Shown one piece after another: positions 1-9,383 of a DNA stretch of 44,936 bases. This stretch comes from Myxococcales bacterium (lineage in GTDB: Bacteria; Myxococcota_A; UBA9042; UBA3505), in the NCBI GenBank assembly GCA_002728755.1, contig PBVT01000105.1, positions 1-44,936 on the forward strand. Reading direction: 5' to 3'. Made by a program: the position numbers and the translations under genes. Positions within the stretch are counted from its first letter, which is position 1. Each line of letters starts with the position of its first letter. The notes beneath the pieces were generated by a model that did no database searches, was not told the DNA's origin, and saw only the letters and a list, made by a program, of their open reading frames with translations.

Positions 1-208
1 CGCCCGCAGAAGAACCGGCCGCGATAGCCGTAGAGCCAGAGGCGCCCGCAGAAGAACCGGCAGCGATAGCGGTAGAACCAGAGGCGCCCACAGAAGAACC
101 GGCAGCGATAGCGGTAGAACCAGAGGCGCCCGCAGAAGAACCGGCCGCAGTGGCCGTAGAGCCAGAGGCGCCCGCAGAAGAACCGGCAGCGATAGCCGTA
201 GAACCAGA
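1..208 (+). repeat. 42-bp tandem repeat coding for a 14-residue Glu/Pro/Ala unit
   Basis: Near-identical units start at about 42, 84, 126 and 168, with a partial unit at the window edge. Each encodes a 14-residue unit of the type PAEEPAAIAVEPEA. Copies differ by a few synonymous or conservative changes (gcc/gca, gag/gaa, one acA codon). The array lies in the coding frame and probably forms an extended spacer ahead of the PilZ-like domain. It continues beyond base 1, so the copy number is unknown. Confidence 0.9.
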
Positions 209-1784
209 GGCTGCGCCATCGCCAAAGCCTGCCGCGCCGTTGCAGGAAGCAACGTTGACGTTCAAGACGGCGGCTGAGTTTCTAGGTTTCATCTCCAGGG
301 TGATGGAAAACGAGATGTTTGTACTGGTGACCACACCAATGGAGCCAGGGAAGCAGATCGATCTAGAGATAATCTTGCCGGATAAGCTTCCACCGTTGCA
401 TGTACGGATGCTCATGGGAAAGGTCGCTATCGATGGGCAGTTCATGTCCATGGGTGATGTGACACCGGAGAGTACACAAAAGATTCAGGAAAGCATCAAA
501 GACGCGCAGCGAGCACCAAGCGTTCTTGCGAAGGTTTCCAGCACAAAACAGCAGATTGTTCGTCCGAAGGAGAAGAAGGAAGACCCGAAAGAGAAGGGAA
601 AGGCTGGTGGAGGTGGCCGCAAAAAGAGGTCGCGCGGGTCGAACGAAAAGCCGCTGCAGTCCATTAAGGGGGATCTTCGTGGGATCGCTGATGCGACCGA
701 ACTGTTTTTTCCAGGGGATTGGGAGAAACTGAGTGAGGTTCCAACCAAGGGCCTGAGCTCCGCCAATCTACTCGCGTATCTGTCGGGAATGGCTACGGCT
801 GGTATTCTAGTGATTAAGGCGGGTAAGCAGACCTTTGAACTCTATCTTGATTCGGGCTTGGTCGTCGCCATGAAAGAGGAGGGGGCGACGACTCAGGATA
901 AGAAAAAGGTTGGACGAGGAGCGCCAACGAAGTTGCTCGAAGATGTGTTGAGATTGCCAGAAGCGACCTTCACGTACACGGAGTATGAGCGGTTGCCTAT
1001 ACAGCAATCGGGGGGAGGGTTTTCGTTGCTGAAATTTATGATCGGACATCTGACCGGTCTATTGAAGCCCATGTACCATCGTGATCTCGTGGTTTTACTT
1101 GAGCCAATCTATGGCCTTTACGTATCTGTACCAGAGGATAAAGCGCATATCGTGGGTGCCTTGAAAGTGACCGGAAAAGAGGCGCATATACTCGAGAATG
1201 TTTTGACCGGTGAAAACACATTGAAGGCGTGTTATGCGCGCAGTGTTCTAGGAGATTCCGGGATGAGCCGTTTCATAATTCGGTTCGGCCTTCTGCGGTT
1301 ACTCGATTTCACGGGTGCACCTCTGTTTATGAATGCATCCAAATCTCCCGAGGATGTTCTTAAAGATCTTTTGGCCGCCATGCATCGCCAGAACGCCTTT
1401 GAGCACCTTCATGTGCATTGGTCGGCCCACGAGGAAGATATATCGAAAGCCCTGGAGGTACAGAGGAGAGCGTTTGGTCCGGATGCGAGAATCCGTAGAA
1501 CCTCTCAAGAGTGTAAACAGCTCGCTGACCGTATATGGGCGCAGGTGCAAGACTCCTATACCGCATTAAAGGACGCCCGTAGCCGTACCCTACTGCGAGA
1601 TGAATTCTGTGGCTCCATGAAGATTAAGGCGGCAGCTAGCCTGATTCATAAGCAGGCACACCTGGCCGTCATTCGTGGACAGCGCGAATTGGCGATCAAA
1701 CTGTTTGAAAACGCAGTGGACCTACATCGATATCCGGAGTACGTGCACGATCTTTCGAAGTATCGGACGGGTGGTCGAACTTAG
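1..1784 (+). CDS. PilZ-like / PATAN (DUF4388) / J-like regulatory protein, 5' end missing
   Basis: The reading frame is open from base 3, so the gene begins upstream of the window; the GTG at 150 is internal. Residues below are counted from that GTG. The order is: Glu/Pro/Ala repeats (to about 20); a PilZ-like beta domain (about 30-118); a Lys/Arg-rich linker (about 130-170); a PATAN/DUF4388 domain (about 170-290) with the typical GDLRGIADATELF-like start; a winged-helix-like stretch (about 325-395); and a segment at about 415-485 that resembles a J domain but reads FGPD where HPD is expected. A TPR-like helix pair ends the protein. PATAN proteins of Myxococcota are thought to act in gliding and signalling; the exact role here is unknown. 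Its TAG stop overlaps the stop of the convergent PEBP gene by 4 bp. Confidence 0.85.
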   Translation, partial: PAEEPAAIAVEPEAPAEEPAAIAVEPEAPTEEPAAIAVEPEAPAEEPAAVAVEPEAPAEEPAAIAVEPEAAPSPKPAAPLQEATLTFKTAAEFLGFISRVMENEMFVLVTTPMEPGKQIDLEIILPDKLPPLHVRMLMGKVAIDGQFMSMGDVTPESTQKIQESIKDAQRAPSVLAKVSSTKQQIVRPKEKKEDPKEKGKAGGGGRKKRSRGSNEKPLQSIKGDLRGIADATELFFPGDWEKLSEVPTKGLSSANLLAYLSGMATAGILVIKAGKQTFELYLDSGLVVAMKEEGATTQDKKKVGRGAPTKLLEDVLRLPEATFTYTEYERLPIQQSGGGFSLLKFMIGHLTGLLKPMYHRDLVVLLEPIYGLYVSVPEDKAHIVGALKVTGKEAHILENVLTGENTLKACYARSVLGDSGMSRFIIRFGLLRLLDFTGAPLFMNASKSPEDVLKDLLAAMHRQNAFEHLHVHWSAHEEDISKALEVQRRAFGPDARIRRTSQECKQLADRIWAQVQDSYTALKDARSRTLLRDEFCGSMKIKAAASLIHKQAHLAVIRGQRELAIKLFENAVDLHRYPEYVHDLSKYRTGGRT

Positions 1785-2338
1785 CGCTTTCTCTTCTGAT
1801 AGCTTCCCATAGTTATCGCTCGACCAATGATATGGCCTTCCATATCTCGTAGGAGTCCGGTGCGGGTTGGGGAGCGAACTTTATCGAATTTGATGTCGAG
1901 CGCGTAGAGTCGGAAGAAATAGCGATGAAGTCCCGTCGGTGGGCAAGGGCCTCCATATCCGGTGTTCCGGAAGTCGTTAAGGCCCTGGACAGCCCCTTTG
2001 GGCATTTTGATTTGTCCCTCTTTGAGCTCTCCCGCTTTGGGGGGAAGGTTATAGATAACCCAATGGACCCAGATCATCTCCGGTGCGGCGGGATCCGGTG
2101 CGTCCGGATCGTCCATGATCAATACAAGAGATTTGGTACCCTTGGGGACATGCACCCATTTTAGCGGCGGAGAGATGTTCTCACCTTCACAGGTGTATTT
2201 ACTGTTCATGAGGTTGCCGTGATTGAACGCCGGCGATAGAAGTGTAAACGCAGGGCCTGTCTTTGGAGGTGGCGCCGCGAAAGCGTCAGTGGTCATCAAA
2301 AGGAGGCTGGCGATCACGAGGATTGCGCATCGATGCAT
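1781..2338 (-). CDS. Secreted YbhB/YbcL-type (PEBP, Raf-kinase-inhibitor-like) protein
   Basis: The 185-residue product starts with a classical signal peptide ending near AFA/AP (residues 1-22). The mature part shows PEBP hallmarks: SPAFNHG, CEGENISPPLKW, DDPDAPD, WVHWVIYNLPP, and a GPCPPTGLHRYFFRLYAL block. Length matches the bacterial family. PEBP proteins bind anionic ligands; the bacterial periplasmic members have no settled function. The ATG at 2338 was chosen because GGAG lies 8 nt upstream and it gives a clean signal peptide; the frame stays open further upstream but without protein-like sequence. It is convergent with the PATAN gene and divergent from the PHP lipoprotein. Confidence 0.9.
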   Translation of the reverse strand: MHRCAILVIASLLLMTTDAFAAPPPKTGPAFTLLSPAFNHGNLMNSKYTCEGENISPPLKWVHVPKGTKSLVLIMDDPDAPDPAAPEMIWVHWVIYNLPPKAGELKEGQIKMPKGAVQGLNDFRNTGYGGPCPPTGLHRYFFRLYALDIKFDKVRSPTRTGLLRDMEGHIIGRAITMGSYQKRKR

Positions 2339-2480
2339 GGTAGGGACTCCAGATTTGAAAATACGATGGAGGCCTTCGAATCCGTAGGATTGGCTCTCTG
2401 GTGACCGTACTATACCCGCATTATGAGCTGGTGTGTAGCCCGGAAGGAGAATTTGATATGCAGTGGGAGGTTGGAGGATA

Positions 2481-3776
2481 GTGGTTCGTACGATGAGAGG
2501 ACAGAGATCTATACCTTGTTGGCGAGGGATCCTATTGCCAGTATTCCTGGTGTTGGTAGCTTGCCAGACGACAAAGGAGGGGGCCCTTTCCCCAGACAGC
2601 AATGTGCCCGCGGATGTGGAGCGGGACGCGCAGGGATTTGAGACCGATCCCGCGGGTTTCTGGCTTAAGGGCGATTTCCATGTCCACGCCACTGGCGCGA
2701 GTAATGACACAGGGGGAGATTCCTTTCCCGTCGACATCAAAAGCGTTGCAAAGGAACGAGGTCTCTTCTTCGTTGTACTCACCGACCATAGCAATAGTAC
2801 GGGTAGCGATGCCTCTACCCGAGACGAGGATCCAGACCTGTTTAATCAGGGGCCCGAGTTTGTCTATTGGGACGAAGCCGCGGCTTTGTCGGAGCCGGAA
2901 GAATTCTTATTGATCAGTGGTAATGAGATCAGCCCGCGTCAACCGGAAGACGCTGTAGGTCCATGTGGTCATATAGGATGTATTCCACGTTCACTCGTTG
3001 ATTTCGATGTGGAGACACCGTTTACGGACCGGCCGATGGGAAGTGTTTCCGGGGGAGCCGCGTTGGAGCAAGCGAAAGCGAGAAACTGCTTTACCATCGT
3101 AAACCACCCGTACGCGTTCGCGGAGTGGATTGTCTACGATTGGAGTCGGTTCGATTACGATGGAATGGAGGTCTGGAACGGTGGTGGTGGTGGCTACGAT
3201 ATCTTCGATCAAATGAGCTATGAGGCATGGCGTTGTGATCTTTTATCCGGCCGTCAGGTGGTGCCCATTGGGGCGAGCGACAATCATCGCGTGTTTACCG
3301 AGCCACCGGGACTCTTATTGCACCCCGCCCTGGGATGGCCCCATACCGCGGTGTTTTCCGTAGACAAAACCTGGCCTGGTATTCTCGCTGGGCTGGCGGC
3401 CGGTCAGGTCTATCTTGCGGAGGGAGACTCACAGATACGAATCGATGGCTATGACGAAAACAAGAGGCGCCACGAAGGAGCGGAGACCCGCTATCTGCGC
3501 ATTCGAGGGCATCTCGACTCCAGAGCGGAAGAGGGCGGCACATTACGTGTGGTACATGCTACCGCTTGCTCCGACACCAGACCGGCGCCTGGGGTGGCTC
3601 CGGCCATCGAAGATGCGATTCTATACGAAGAACCCATCACGTCAGGAGATTTTGAGGTTGTTTTAACCGTCGATGGTGATGTGGGTGTGTATACGGCCAC
3701 GGTTTTGACGAATGCTCCGACCCTGATCGAAGGCTCTCGTTATGCAGCCCTTTCTCGGGCAATCCAAATACGCTGA
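2481..3776 (+). CDS. PHP-domain (CehA/McbA-type) metallohydrolase lipoprotein
   Basis: A short charged N-terminus and hydrophobic stretch end in LVLVAC (Cys28), a lipobox. The rest is a PHP phosphoesterase-like domain. Candidate metal ligands are HVH at 67-69, DH at 102-103, Glu149 in SGNEI, His199 in IVNHP and the D247/H249 pair in GASDNHR. These match the ligand order of CehA/McbA-family hydrolases, which cleave esters or phosphoesters. The substrate cannot be read from the sequence. The GTG start at 2481 has GGGAGG 10 nt upstream; an ATG at 2493 or GTG at 2463 are alternatives. It is expected at the outer membrane. Confidence 0.85.
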   Translation: MVRTMRGQRSIPCWRGILLPVFLVLVACQTTKEGALSPDSNVPADVERDAQGFETDPAGFWLKGDFHVHATGASNDTGGDSFPVDIKSVAKERGLFFVVLTDHSNSTGSDASTRDEDPDLFNQGPEFVYWDEAAALSEPEEFLLISGNEISPRQPEDAVGPCGHIGCIPRSLVDFDVETPFTDRPMGSVSGGAALEQAKARNCFTIVNHPYAFAEWIVYDWSRFDYDGMEVWNGGGGGYDIFDQMSYEAWRCDLLSGRQVVPIGASDNHRVFTEPPGLLLHPALGWPHTAVFSVDKTWPGILAGLAAGQVYLAEGDSQIRIDGYDENKRRHEGAETRYLRIRGHLDSRAEEGGTLRVVHATACSDTRPAPGVAPAIEDAILYEEPITSGDFEVVLTVDGDVGVYTATVLTNAPTLIEGSRYAALSRAIQIR

Positions 3777-3796
3777 GGGATGTAGTCCGCTACGGA

Positions 3797-4318
3797 TCAG
3801 GGCTCTTGCGGGATCCATTGCTTAAGAATGAAGGCAATGGAAGAGGCGGACGACATATAGGTGTACGCTTCTACGGAGATCATGCCTGTGTCCGTGCCGA
3901 GAGTATTTTTACGTCCAGCGACGAGCCCTGTGTACTTCTTTTTGCCAATATGAATGGTCACTTTGAGCTCAACGAAACTACCAACGCCTGTTGTGGGGTT
4001 CTCTTCTTTAAAGTCCCGCAAAAGGCCTTGTCCCCGAATTGTGTTCCAGAGTCTCTTCTTTTGTTCCGGGCGTAGCTTGAAGGTCCAGGTTTTCGGACTG
4101 CATCGGCCTCTCTCGCAATTGGAGCGATCCGGGCCGATAAAGACCACAGAATTTCCTTCTACCTTGATGTCTCTCGTTTCGGAATGGCTGTCTTTACTGC
4201 GTTCGAAATTGGTCAGCTGTATATGAACGCTAGGAGAGCGCGCGAAGCCTGGAAAGCTAAGGCAAAGGAGCCCGGCCAGGACGATGTAGAAGGCCACGTT
4301 TCGCTGGATACCGTACAT
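3797..4318 (-). CDS. Small secreted protein of unknown function
   Basis: 173 residues with an N-terminal hydrophobic segment and a likely signal peptidase I site after GFARS (about residue 28). The mature part is beta-rich with one close Cys pair (NCERGRC). I recognise no family. It starts 6 bp after the stop of the C45-type gene, and its AAGGTAG ribosome site overlaps that stop, so the two are almost certainly co-transcribed and translationally coupled. Confidence 0.75.
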   Translation of the reverse strand: MYGIQRNVAFYIVLAGLLCLSFPGFARSPSVHIQLTNFERSKDSHSETRDIKVEGNSVVFIGPDRSNCERGRCSPKTWTFKLRPEQKKRLWNTIRGQGLLRDFKEENPTTGVGSFVELKVTIHIGKKKYTGLVAGRKNTLGTDTGMISVEAYTYMSSASSIAFILKQWIPQEP

Positions 4319-4324
4319 AGGAGT

Positions 4325-5416
4325 CTACCTTGGACTGGGCCCGGTCTCGAAGGGTAGCTGTTGCCACCGACCACGATCTGGTGATCCCTTACACGCCCAG
4401 AACTCACGCCGCGCTGGAACCACCACGATCGTCGAGTTCGTCGCCGTGCCCTGGTCGTCTTCCGCATAACGGTTGATGCTATCCACCCCATCCTCTCGGT
4501 CCCCAAAGAGGGCCTGCAGGCTCGTAACGTCGTGGTTTCCCTGGGCGAGGACAGCGTCTGCCCTATGTAGCCGCTTGGAGCTACTGGAACTTGGGGGTTG
4601 CCATTCCAATTCTACATGAGCAGTAGATAGACAATGGTTGGTTCGACTGATGGGGCCATCGACGGTGTCCCGGATTGCTACGAAGTCAGGGTGTGTCTCC
4701 CATTCCTTGGCGTGGTCGGGATCCGCCATCCAGTATGTGTGTGCACCGGAACGGGGAGCCTGTTCAATGGTCGCAGCCGCTTCATCCCAGGCGCTGGAAT
4801 TCAAAGCACGGTGTAGAATATTCATATATCCAACACCGATTCGCGAACCCCAGGTTTTGATATTTGTGGTTCCTACGGCCCGGCCATCGGCGTTCATACC
4901 CACCAGAGTAGGGCATCCGCTGACTGTAACACTCCATGTCTCCACTCCAGTGGATGGGAGCCGATGTATAGCGACCACATAATCGATGTCCTGTGGGTTC
5001 AGATCCCATGTCTGACCCGCGAGAATCATTCCTTCACGGGAATGGCTGGTTGGAAGCATAAGGGAGGTACACCCCTCCTCGTCCGATGCTCCGGATAGAG
5101 CGGTGACATCCCGCATATCGGTCATATTCGCGGCAGTAAAGAGGTCGATTGGATCGACATGTGCAGCCTCTGCGACGGCGCAATGCTCATCGAAGGCGTC
5201 GGGATCCCAACCTCGGAATATCTCGAAACATTGTCGTCCGTTGGCTCGGAGGGCGTTCAAATCACCGCGACCGGCCTCAGCCAGGTATAGGGTGGCCGCT
5301 TCAAAACGCATCGGGACGAACGCCTGAATCATGTCTCGAAAGGCCTCCCCCTGGCCGTGTCCAAGCTCTTGCGGGGTTCCGGTAACGGTGATTTGTGGAA
5401 GTTCGTGCAGCGTCAT
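4325..5416 (-). CDS. C45-type peptidase / acyl-CoA:6-aminopenicillanate acyltransferase-like Ntn hydrolase
   Basis: 363 residues, no signal peptide. The region around EGCTSLMLP (Cys116) matches the self-cleavage site of the C45/AAT family, where cleavage before Cys makes it the N-terminal nucleophile. Downstream family features include AGQTWDLNP, SVTVSGCPTLVGMNADG and the late TNHCLS block. Substrates of bacterial members are largely unknown (acylated amino compounds or peptides). The ATG at 5416 is preceded by GAGGT at good spacing; a longer upstream frame lacks family similarity. It is the first gene of a unit with the small secreted protein, and divergent from methionine aminopeptidase. 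Confidence 0.85.
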   Translation of the reverse strand: MTLHELPQITVTGTPQELGHGQGEAFRDMIQAFVPMRFEAATLYLAEAGRGDLNALRANGRQCFEIFRGWDPDAFDEHCAVAEAAHVDPIDLFTAANMTDMRDVTALSGASDEEGCTSLMLPTSHSREGMILAGQTWDLNPQDIDYVVAIHRLPSTGVETWSVTVSGCPTLVGMNADGRAVGTTNIKTWGSRIGVGYMNILHRALNSSAWDEAAATIEQAPRSGAHTYWMADPDHAKEWETHPDFVAIRDTVDGPISRTNHCLSTAHVELEWQPPSSSSSKRLHRADAVLAQGNHDVTSLQALFGDREDGVDSINRYAEDDQGTATNSTIVVVPARREFWACKGSPDRGRWQQLPFETGPSPR

Positions 5417-5543
5417 ATCTACCTCAATCCCGCAACTGTAACAGGGGCTATTGGGGAATGGAAGGTTCTGTGGTAGGAGGTGGGTTGGAGGGGTAGAGAA
5501 GGTCTCCCACAAAGGTCGATACATGCTAGGTGGTAATCAAAAT

Positions 5544-6353
5544 ATGGTTCGTATTCGAACCGCACGTGAGCTGGATGAGATGGCTCGCGCGGGACGATTA
5601 GCGGCGGAATGCCTCCAGTGGATCTGCGATCAAGTGGTGCCGGGGATGTCGACACAGGACATTGACGATCTGCAGATGGAGTTTGCTCGCAAGCATGGGG
5701 TCATTCCCGCCCCATTAAACTATAAGGGTTTTCCAAAGAGCATCTGCACCTCCGTAAACGAGGTGATTTGTCACGGGATCCCCGACGCCAAACATATACT
5801 GAAAGAAGGTGATGTGGTGGGCATCGATGTCACCCTCATCGTAGATGGCTATCACGGTGATAATGCCACCACCATCCCGGTGGGAGAGGTCTCGGAGTCG
5901 ACCATGCGACTGCTATGGGCCACACTGGAAGCACAGCGCCAGGGAATCTTGGCCGTTCGAGAGGGAGCGCGAATCGGTGATATCGGACACGCCATCCAGT
6001 CCCATGTAGAACCTCTGGGCTATTCGGTCGTACGGGACTTTGTGGGGCATGGTATTGGGACCGCCTTCCATGAAGCCCCGCAGATTCCCCATTACGGGGT
6101 GGCAGGAAGAGGGCGCAAATTACGTTCGGGAATGACCTTTACGATCGAACCGATGATCAACGAAGGGGATTGGCAGTGCAGAGTCCTCGACGACGAGTGG
6201 ACCGCTGTCACCATCGATGGGAAATTATCCGCACAATATGAGCATACGATGGCAGTGACGCCGGATGGTGTGCGGGTTTTGACGGTGCAAAACGACGAGG
6301 GGTTGTGGGAGCCGCCTGGACGCTGGGCGCCACCGGGCTGGGACGAAGTCTAG
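5544..6353 (+). CDS. map: Methionine aminopeptidase, type I
   Basis: 269 residues. Removes the initiator Met from nascent proteins in the cytoplasm. All pita-bread metal ligands are present: D95, D106, H169, E202 and E233, plus substrate-site H77 and H176. The start at 5544 ([12 protein letters not shown]) aligns with the usual start of type I enzymes; AGGTGG lies 10 nt upstream. An ATG at 5523 with AAGG 7 nt upstream would add seven residues. selD follows 17 bp later, so the two probably share a transcript. Confidence 0.96.
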   Translation: MVRIRTARELDEMARAGRLAAECLQWICDQVVPGMSTQDIDDLQMEFARKHGVIPAPLNYKGFPKSICTSVNEVICHGIPDAKHILKEGDVVGIDVTLIVDGYHGDNATTIPVGEVSESTMRLLWATLEAQRQGILAVREGARIGDIGHAIQSHVEPLGYSVVRDFVGHGIGTAFHEAPQIPHYGVAGRGRKLRSGMTFTIEPMINEGDWQCRVLDDEWTAVTIDGKLSAQYEHTMAVTPDGVRVLTVQNDEGLWEPPGRWAPPGWDEV

Positions 6354-6370
6354 GAAGTGGAGCAGATTCA

Positions 6371-7405
6371 ATGAGCGAAACGGTACGTCTTACAAGTTAC
6401 TCACATGGTGCCGGTTGTGGCTGTAAAATCGCGCCAGCCGTTCTAAGTGAGATTCTTGCTGGTCACCACCCCGGTTTTCCCGATGCGCGCCTTCTTGTGG
6501 GCAATACGACCCGTGATGATGCGGCTGTCTATGCCATTGATGAGGACCGGGCCGTTGTGTCGACCACCGATTTCTTTATGCCGATCGTCGATGATCCAGG
6601 CGACTTTGGAGGGATCGCCGCCGTCAACGCGATCAGTGATATCTATGCCATGGGTGGGACGCCGTTGATGGCTATCGCGATCCTTGGCTGGCCCGTAAAC
6701 AAGCTCTCAACAAAGATCGCGTCGGCCGTTCTTGATGGGGCACGTGAGGCTTGTGCTCGTGCCCGGATACCACTCGCAGGTGGTCATAGTATCGACGCAC
6801 CGGAACCTATTTTTGGTTTGGCGGTTACCGGCCTTGTGGATCGTAAGAATATCAAGGCGAATAACGCAGCAGTCGCGGGATGTAATCTGTACCTGACAAA
6901 ACCCCTGGGTATCGGAATTGTCTCAACGGCGCAGAAACGAGGCGTGGTGTCCGAAGAGGATTTTCTACTGGCACGAGATGTCATGTTAGAGCTGAACGAT
7001 ATCGGATCGGAGCTGGCGGATCTGGATGGGGTAAAGGCCATGACCGATGTGACTGGATTCGGATTGCTGGGTCATCTGATCGAGCTTTGTGAAGGGAGCT
7101 CTCTTTCGGCTACTGTGCAGGTTGATGCATTGCCATTAATCTCCTGTGTAAATAAGTACTTGGAGATCGGGACGGTTCCTGGTGGGACGAGTCGGAACTT
7201 CGAAAGCTATGGCCATAAAGTGGGCCCAATGAGCGACTACCAGAAGACTCTGCTCTGCGATCCCCAGACCAGCGGCGGTCTTCTGGTAGCGGTTGCGCCA
7301 GGTGGGGAGGAGGAGTTTCTGGCCTGCACGGCGTCCCGTGGACTGTCGCTTCAGCCCTTCGGCACCTTGGAAGAGGCACGCGAAGATGTGGTCAAACTCG
7401 TCTAG
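6371..7405 (+). CDS. selD: Selenide, water dikinase
   Basis: 344 residues. Makes selenophosphate from selenide and ATP, the selenium donor for selenocysteine tRNA and 2-selenouridine. The N-terminus SHGAGCGCK holds the catalytic Cys16 and Lys19, as in E. coli (Cys17/Lys20), so it is the cysteine form, not a selenoprotein itself. The AIRS-like ATP-binding core follows ([44 protein letters not shown]). The ATG at 6371 has a GGAG-containing ribosome site. No selA, selB or selU lies in the window. Confidence 0.97.
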   Translation: MSETVRLTSYSHGAGCGCKIAPAVLSEILAGHHPGFPDARLLVGNTTRDDAAVYAIDEDRAVVSTTDFFMPIVDDPGDFGGIAAVNAISDIYAMGGTPLMAIAILGWPVNKLSTKIASAVLDGAREACARARIPLAGGHSIDAPEPIFGLAVTGLVDRKNIKANNAAVAGCNLYLTKPLGIGIVSTAQKRGVVSEEDFLLARDVMLELNDIGSELADLDGVKAMTDVTGFGLLGHLIELCEGSSLSATVQVDALPLISCVNKYLEIGTVPGGTSRNFESYGHKVGPMSDYQKTLLCDPQTSGGLLVAVAPGGEEEFLACTASRGLSLQPFGTLEEAREDVVKLV

Positions 7406-7413
7406 AGGCTCTC

Positions 7414-8241
7414 TCAGTCCATAATCTGAATATCTGTTGATTCTATTAGATTACGAATGATGGTTGTTCCGGCGTCGTCATCGTCCATCGTTGATATATC
7501 CACGCCGTCGAGCATCGTATAGAGATTCCGGGTTATATGAAGCGTCTGTGTGGTCGTGGGAATATGCAAGGGATGGATATGCCCCTTGGCGTTGGTTAAA
7601 TCGTCGGTTCGTCCCTGCGCCGAGCGCGTAGAAAATACGAAGGGAACGGGCTGATCGCCAGGTAGGGTGTAGGTCCCTGTAAGGATCAGACTGAGCTCTT
7701 CGGTCGTCATGTCCACGTCAGCTGGGAGGTCCGCTATTCCGTGTTGCTCTTCGGCGCGGCCGATCAGATAGAACGCGCTGCAATACGACCCATCCATCGG
7801 CATAAACGTGCCCATTATGACCACCTCATGGGTGCGGAGGTTTTCGACCAATGGAGAGATAAGCCGACGCTCTTCCACGGTTTCGTCCCCTCCGTGTCCA
7901 GCATAGGCGCTGGAGATCCGAAAGAGATTCCAGATCCGTTCAAGGGTCGATGTTTCGTCCTCGCAAAATAGAAATTCCAGAGAGAAGGTCACCAGGTACG
8001 CGGTATCCAGGTGATAGACGATACCCAGGTCGTTCTCGATTCGAAGTGCATCGTCCGTGGATTCGGGTGCGTCCCAATGCAGTTCGATTGCGAGCTCGGT
8101 ACTGGTGGGCAAAGATTCCGTTTCGGATGTGCAGTTGAATAGACCAACAAACCCGAAAAACAAGACTATCAAGCCCGTGCGAAATCCCGTGCTACCACCT
8201 TGAGCCCGTCCATTCCTTAACGCTGTAATGGAGCTGTCCAT
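7414..8241 (-). CDS. Lipoprotein of unknown function
   Basis: 275 residues. A long n-region (about 20 residues) leads into a hydrophobic stretch ending in GLFNC (Cys37). The mature protein is acidic and beta-rich, with a central HGGDE stretch. It starts with LAIELHW, then has a middle block around LRTHEVVIMGTFMPMDG and one later Cys. I do not recognise the family; a resemblance to MbnP-like copper-site proteins was considered but is too weak. It begins 5 bp after the Cys-rich lipoprotein gene upstream, with AGGG overlapping that stop, so the pair form one unit. Confidence 0.75.
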   Translation of the reverse strand: MDSSITALRNGRAQGGSTGFRTGLIVLFFGFVGLFNCTSETESLPTSTELAIELHWDAPESTDDALRIENDLGIVYHLDTAYLVTFSLEFLFCEDETSTLERIWNLFRISSAYAGHGGDETVEERRLISPLVENLRTHEVVIMGTFMPMDGSYCSAFYLIGRAEEQHGIADLPADVDMTTEELSLILTGTYTLPGDQPVPFVFSTRSAQGRTDDLTNAKGHIHPLHIPTTTQTLHITRNLYTMLDGVDISTMDDDDAGTTIIRNLIESTDIQIMD

Positions 8242-8246
8242 ACGCC

Positions 8247-9311
8247 CTATTGCGGGGGTTGGTTGTTCCCACCCTGGTTACCACCCATGCAATACCCGTT
8301 GTCGGAGCATTGGGGGTTTGCGTTGGGGTTATTGGGAGGTATTGGGCAGTCGTCGGTCGTTTCACATTTGATCCGACAAACCTTATTACCGTTGGGCAGT
8401 TCCGCACAGCCGCATCCCATCGGCGCGACCGGTGGGCAAACCTCTTCACAGTCTGCGGCTGATTCACAGGTTACCGGACCCGTTGGCTCAGGCTCGGGCT
8501 CGGGCTCAGGCTCGGGTTCTCCGCCATTGTCGGGTTCACAAATACCGTCATCCGAACAAAGGAACTGAAAGTCGGGGTTATTGGCCGGTGTGGGACAGTC
8601 ATCCTTGGTTTCACATTTCGGTCGACAACCCGTATCTCCATTCGCGATCGTTATACAGGCACATCCCAGCGGTGCGTTTGGATTGCACTCTCCTTCGGCC
8701 GCGCAGTCGTCATCGTCTTTACAGCCGTCGTCTTCGTCCGGGGGGTCTGTGTTGCCTCCACCGGGCCCCAGGTCCGGCCGACAGAGCCCGTTGTCATTGC
8801 AGGACAGGGTGATGTTTGGATTTCCTGGTGTCGGGCAATCCTCGTCCGATTCACAGCGTGGAATACAGCGTTGTATTCCTCCTTGGCCCTGGACACATTC
8901 GCATCCGAGTGCCGCGTCACTGGGGCACATACCATCCGCATCACAATCCGCCTGGGTGTCACAGAGCTGGGGTCCGCCACCCTGTGGCGGTCCACCCCCA
9001 TTGTCGGACCCGGGGAAGGGAAGGCGGCCGTTCCCACTATCTGTCGCGTCTTCACTACTACTTGTGTCCGATGTAGCATCGGGTGGCGTTTGAAGGCATA
9101 TACATTCTTCGAATCCGGTGCCGTCACTGTTGCAGATCTGGGAGCCAGTATTCCCATCCGAACATACGCAGTCTGCACTCTCTTCCGCTTCACATTCGAC
9201 ACCCTGTGGCGGCGTGCCATCATCGCCCGAGGACGCGTCCGGGTTGCTTGTGGCGCAAGCGAAGAGACCGCCAATAAAGAATACAATAAGGATTTTCCAG
9301 CGCCTGCCCAT
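8247..9311 (-). CDS. Cys-rich modular lipoprotein
   Basis: 354 residues. Signal peptide ends GGLFAC (Cys19). A small Cys module (CVCSDGNTGSQIC) comes first, then an Asp/Ser/Gly/Pro linker, then three modules of about 65 residues, each with the order DC...C...GC.C...C...CE..DCP...C..(D/N)G.C. The linker before the third module is an EPEPEPEPEPEP run encoded by a 6-bp repeat at about 8485-8520. Disulfide-rich repeats of this kind are common in Myxococcota surface proteins; the function is unknown. The ATG at 9311 has GGAGAA 6 nt upstream. It leads a two-gene unit. Confidence 0.85.
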   Translation of the reverse strand: MGRRWKILIVFFIGGLFACATSNPDASSGDDGTPPQGVECEAEESADCVCSDGNTGSQICNSDGTGFEECICLQTPPDATSDTSSSEDATDSGNGRLPFPGSDNGGGPPQGGGPQLCDTQADCDADGMCPSDAALGCECVQGQGGIQRCIPRCESDEDCPTPGNPNITLSCNDNGLCRPDLGPGGGNTDPPDEDDGCKDDDDCAAEGECNPNAPLGCACITIANGDTGCRPKCETKDDCPTPANNPDFQFLCSDDGICEPDNGGEPEPEPEPEPEPTGPVTCESAADCEEVCPPVAPMGCGCAELPNGNKVCRIKCETTDDCPIPPNNPNANPQCSDNGYCMGGNQGGNNQPPQ

Positions 9312-9383
9312 GGCCTGTTCTCCAATCTGTGAATGTGGACCCATGCTAGCAGAGGCGGTATGTCGAGCAAAGGTATTTTACGA

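Noticed and set aside
1-208. CRISPR-like array
   Set aside because: The 42-bp units are contiguous without spacers and lie in a coding frame.
2339-2794. N-terminal extension of the PEBP gene
   Set aside because: It runs into the divergent PHP gene, has no protein-like sequence, and the ATG at 2338 has both a ribosome site and signal peptide.
5417-5524. Upstream extension of the C45-type protein
   Set aside because: The ATG at 5416 has a GAGGT site, and the extra residues cross the start region of the divergent map gene without similarity.
8581-9332. Long plus-strand frames opposite the modular lipoprotein at 8247-9311
   Set aside because: Low-complexity shadows of the Cys/Gly/Pro-rich gene, with no start signal.
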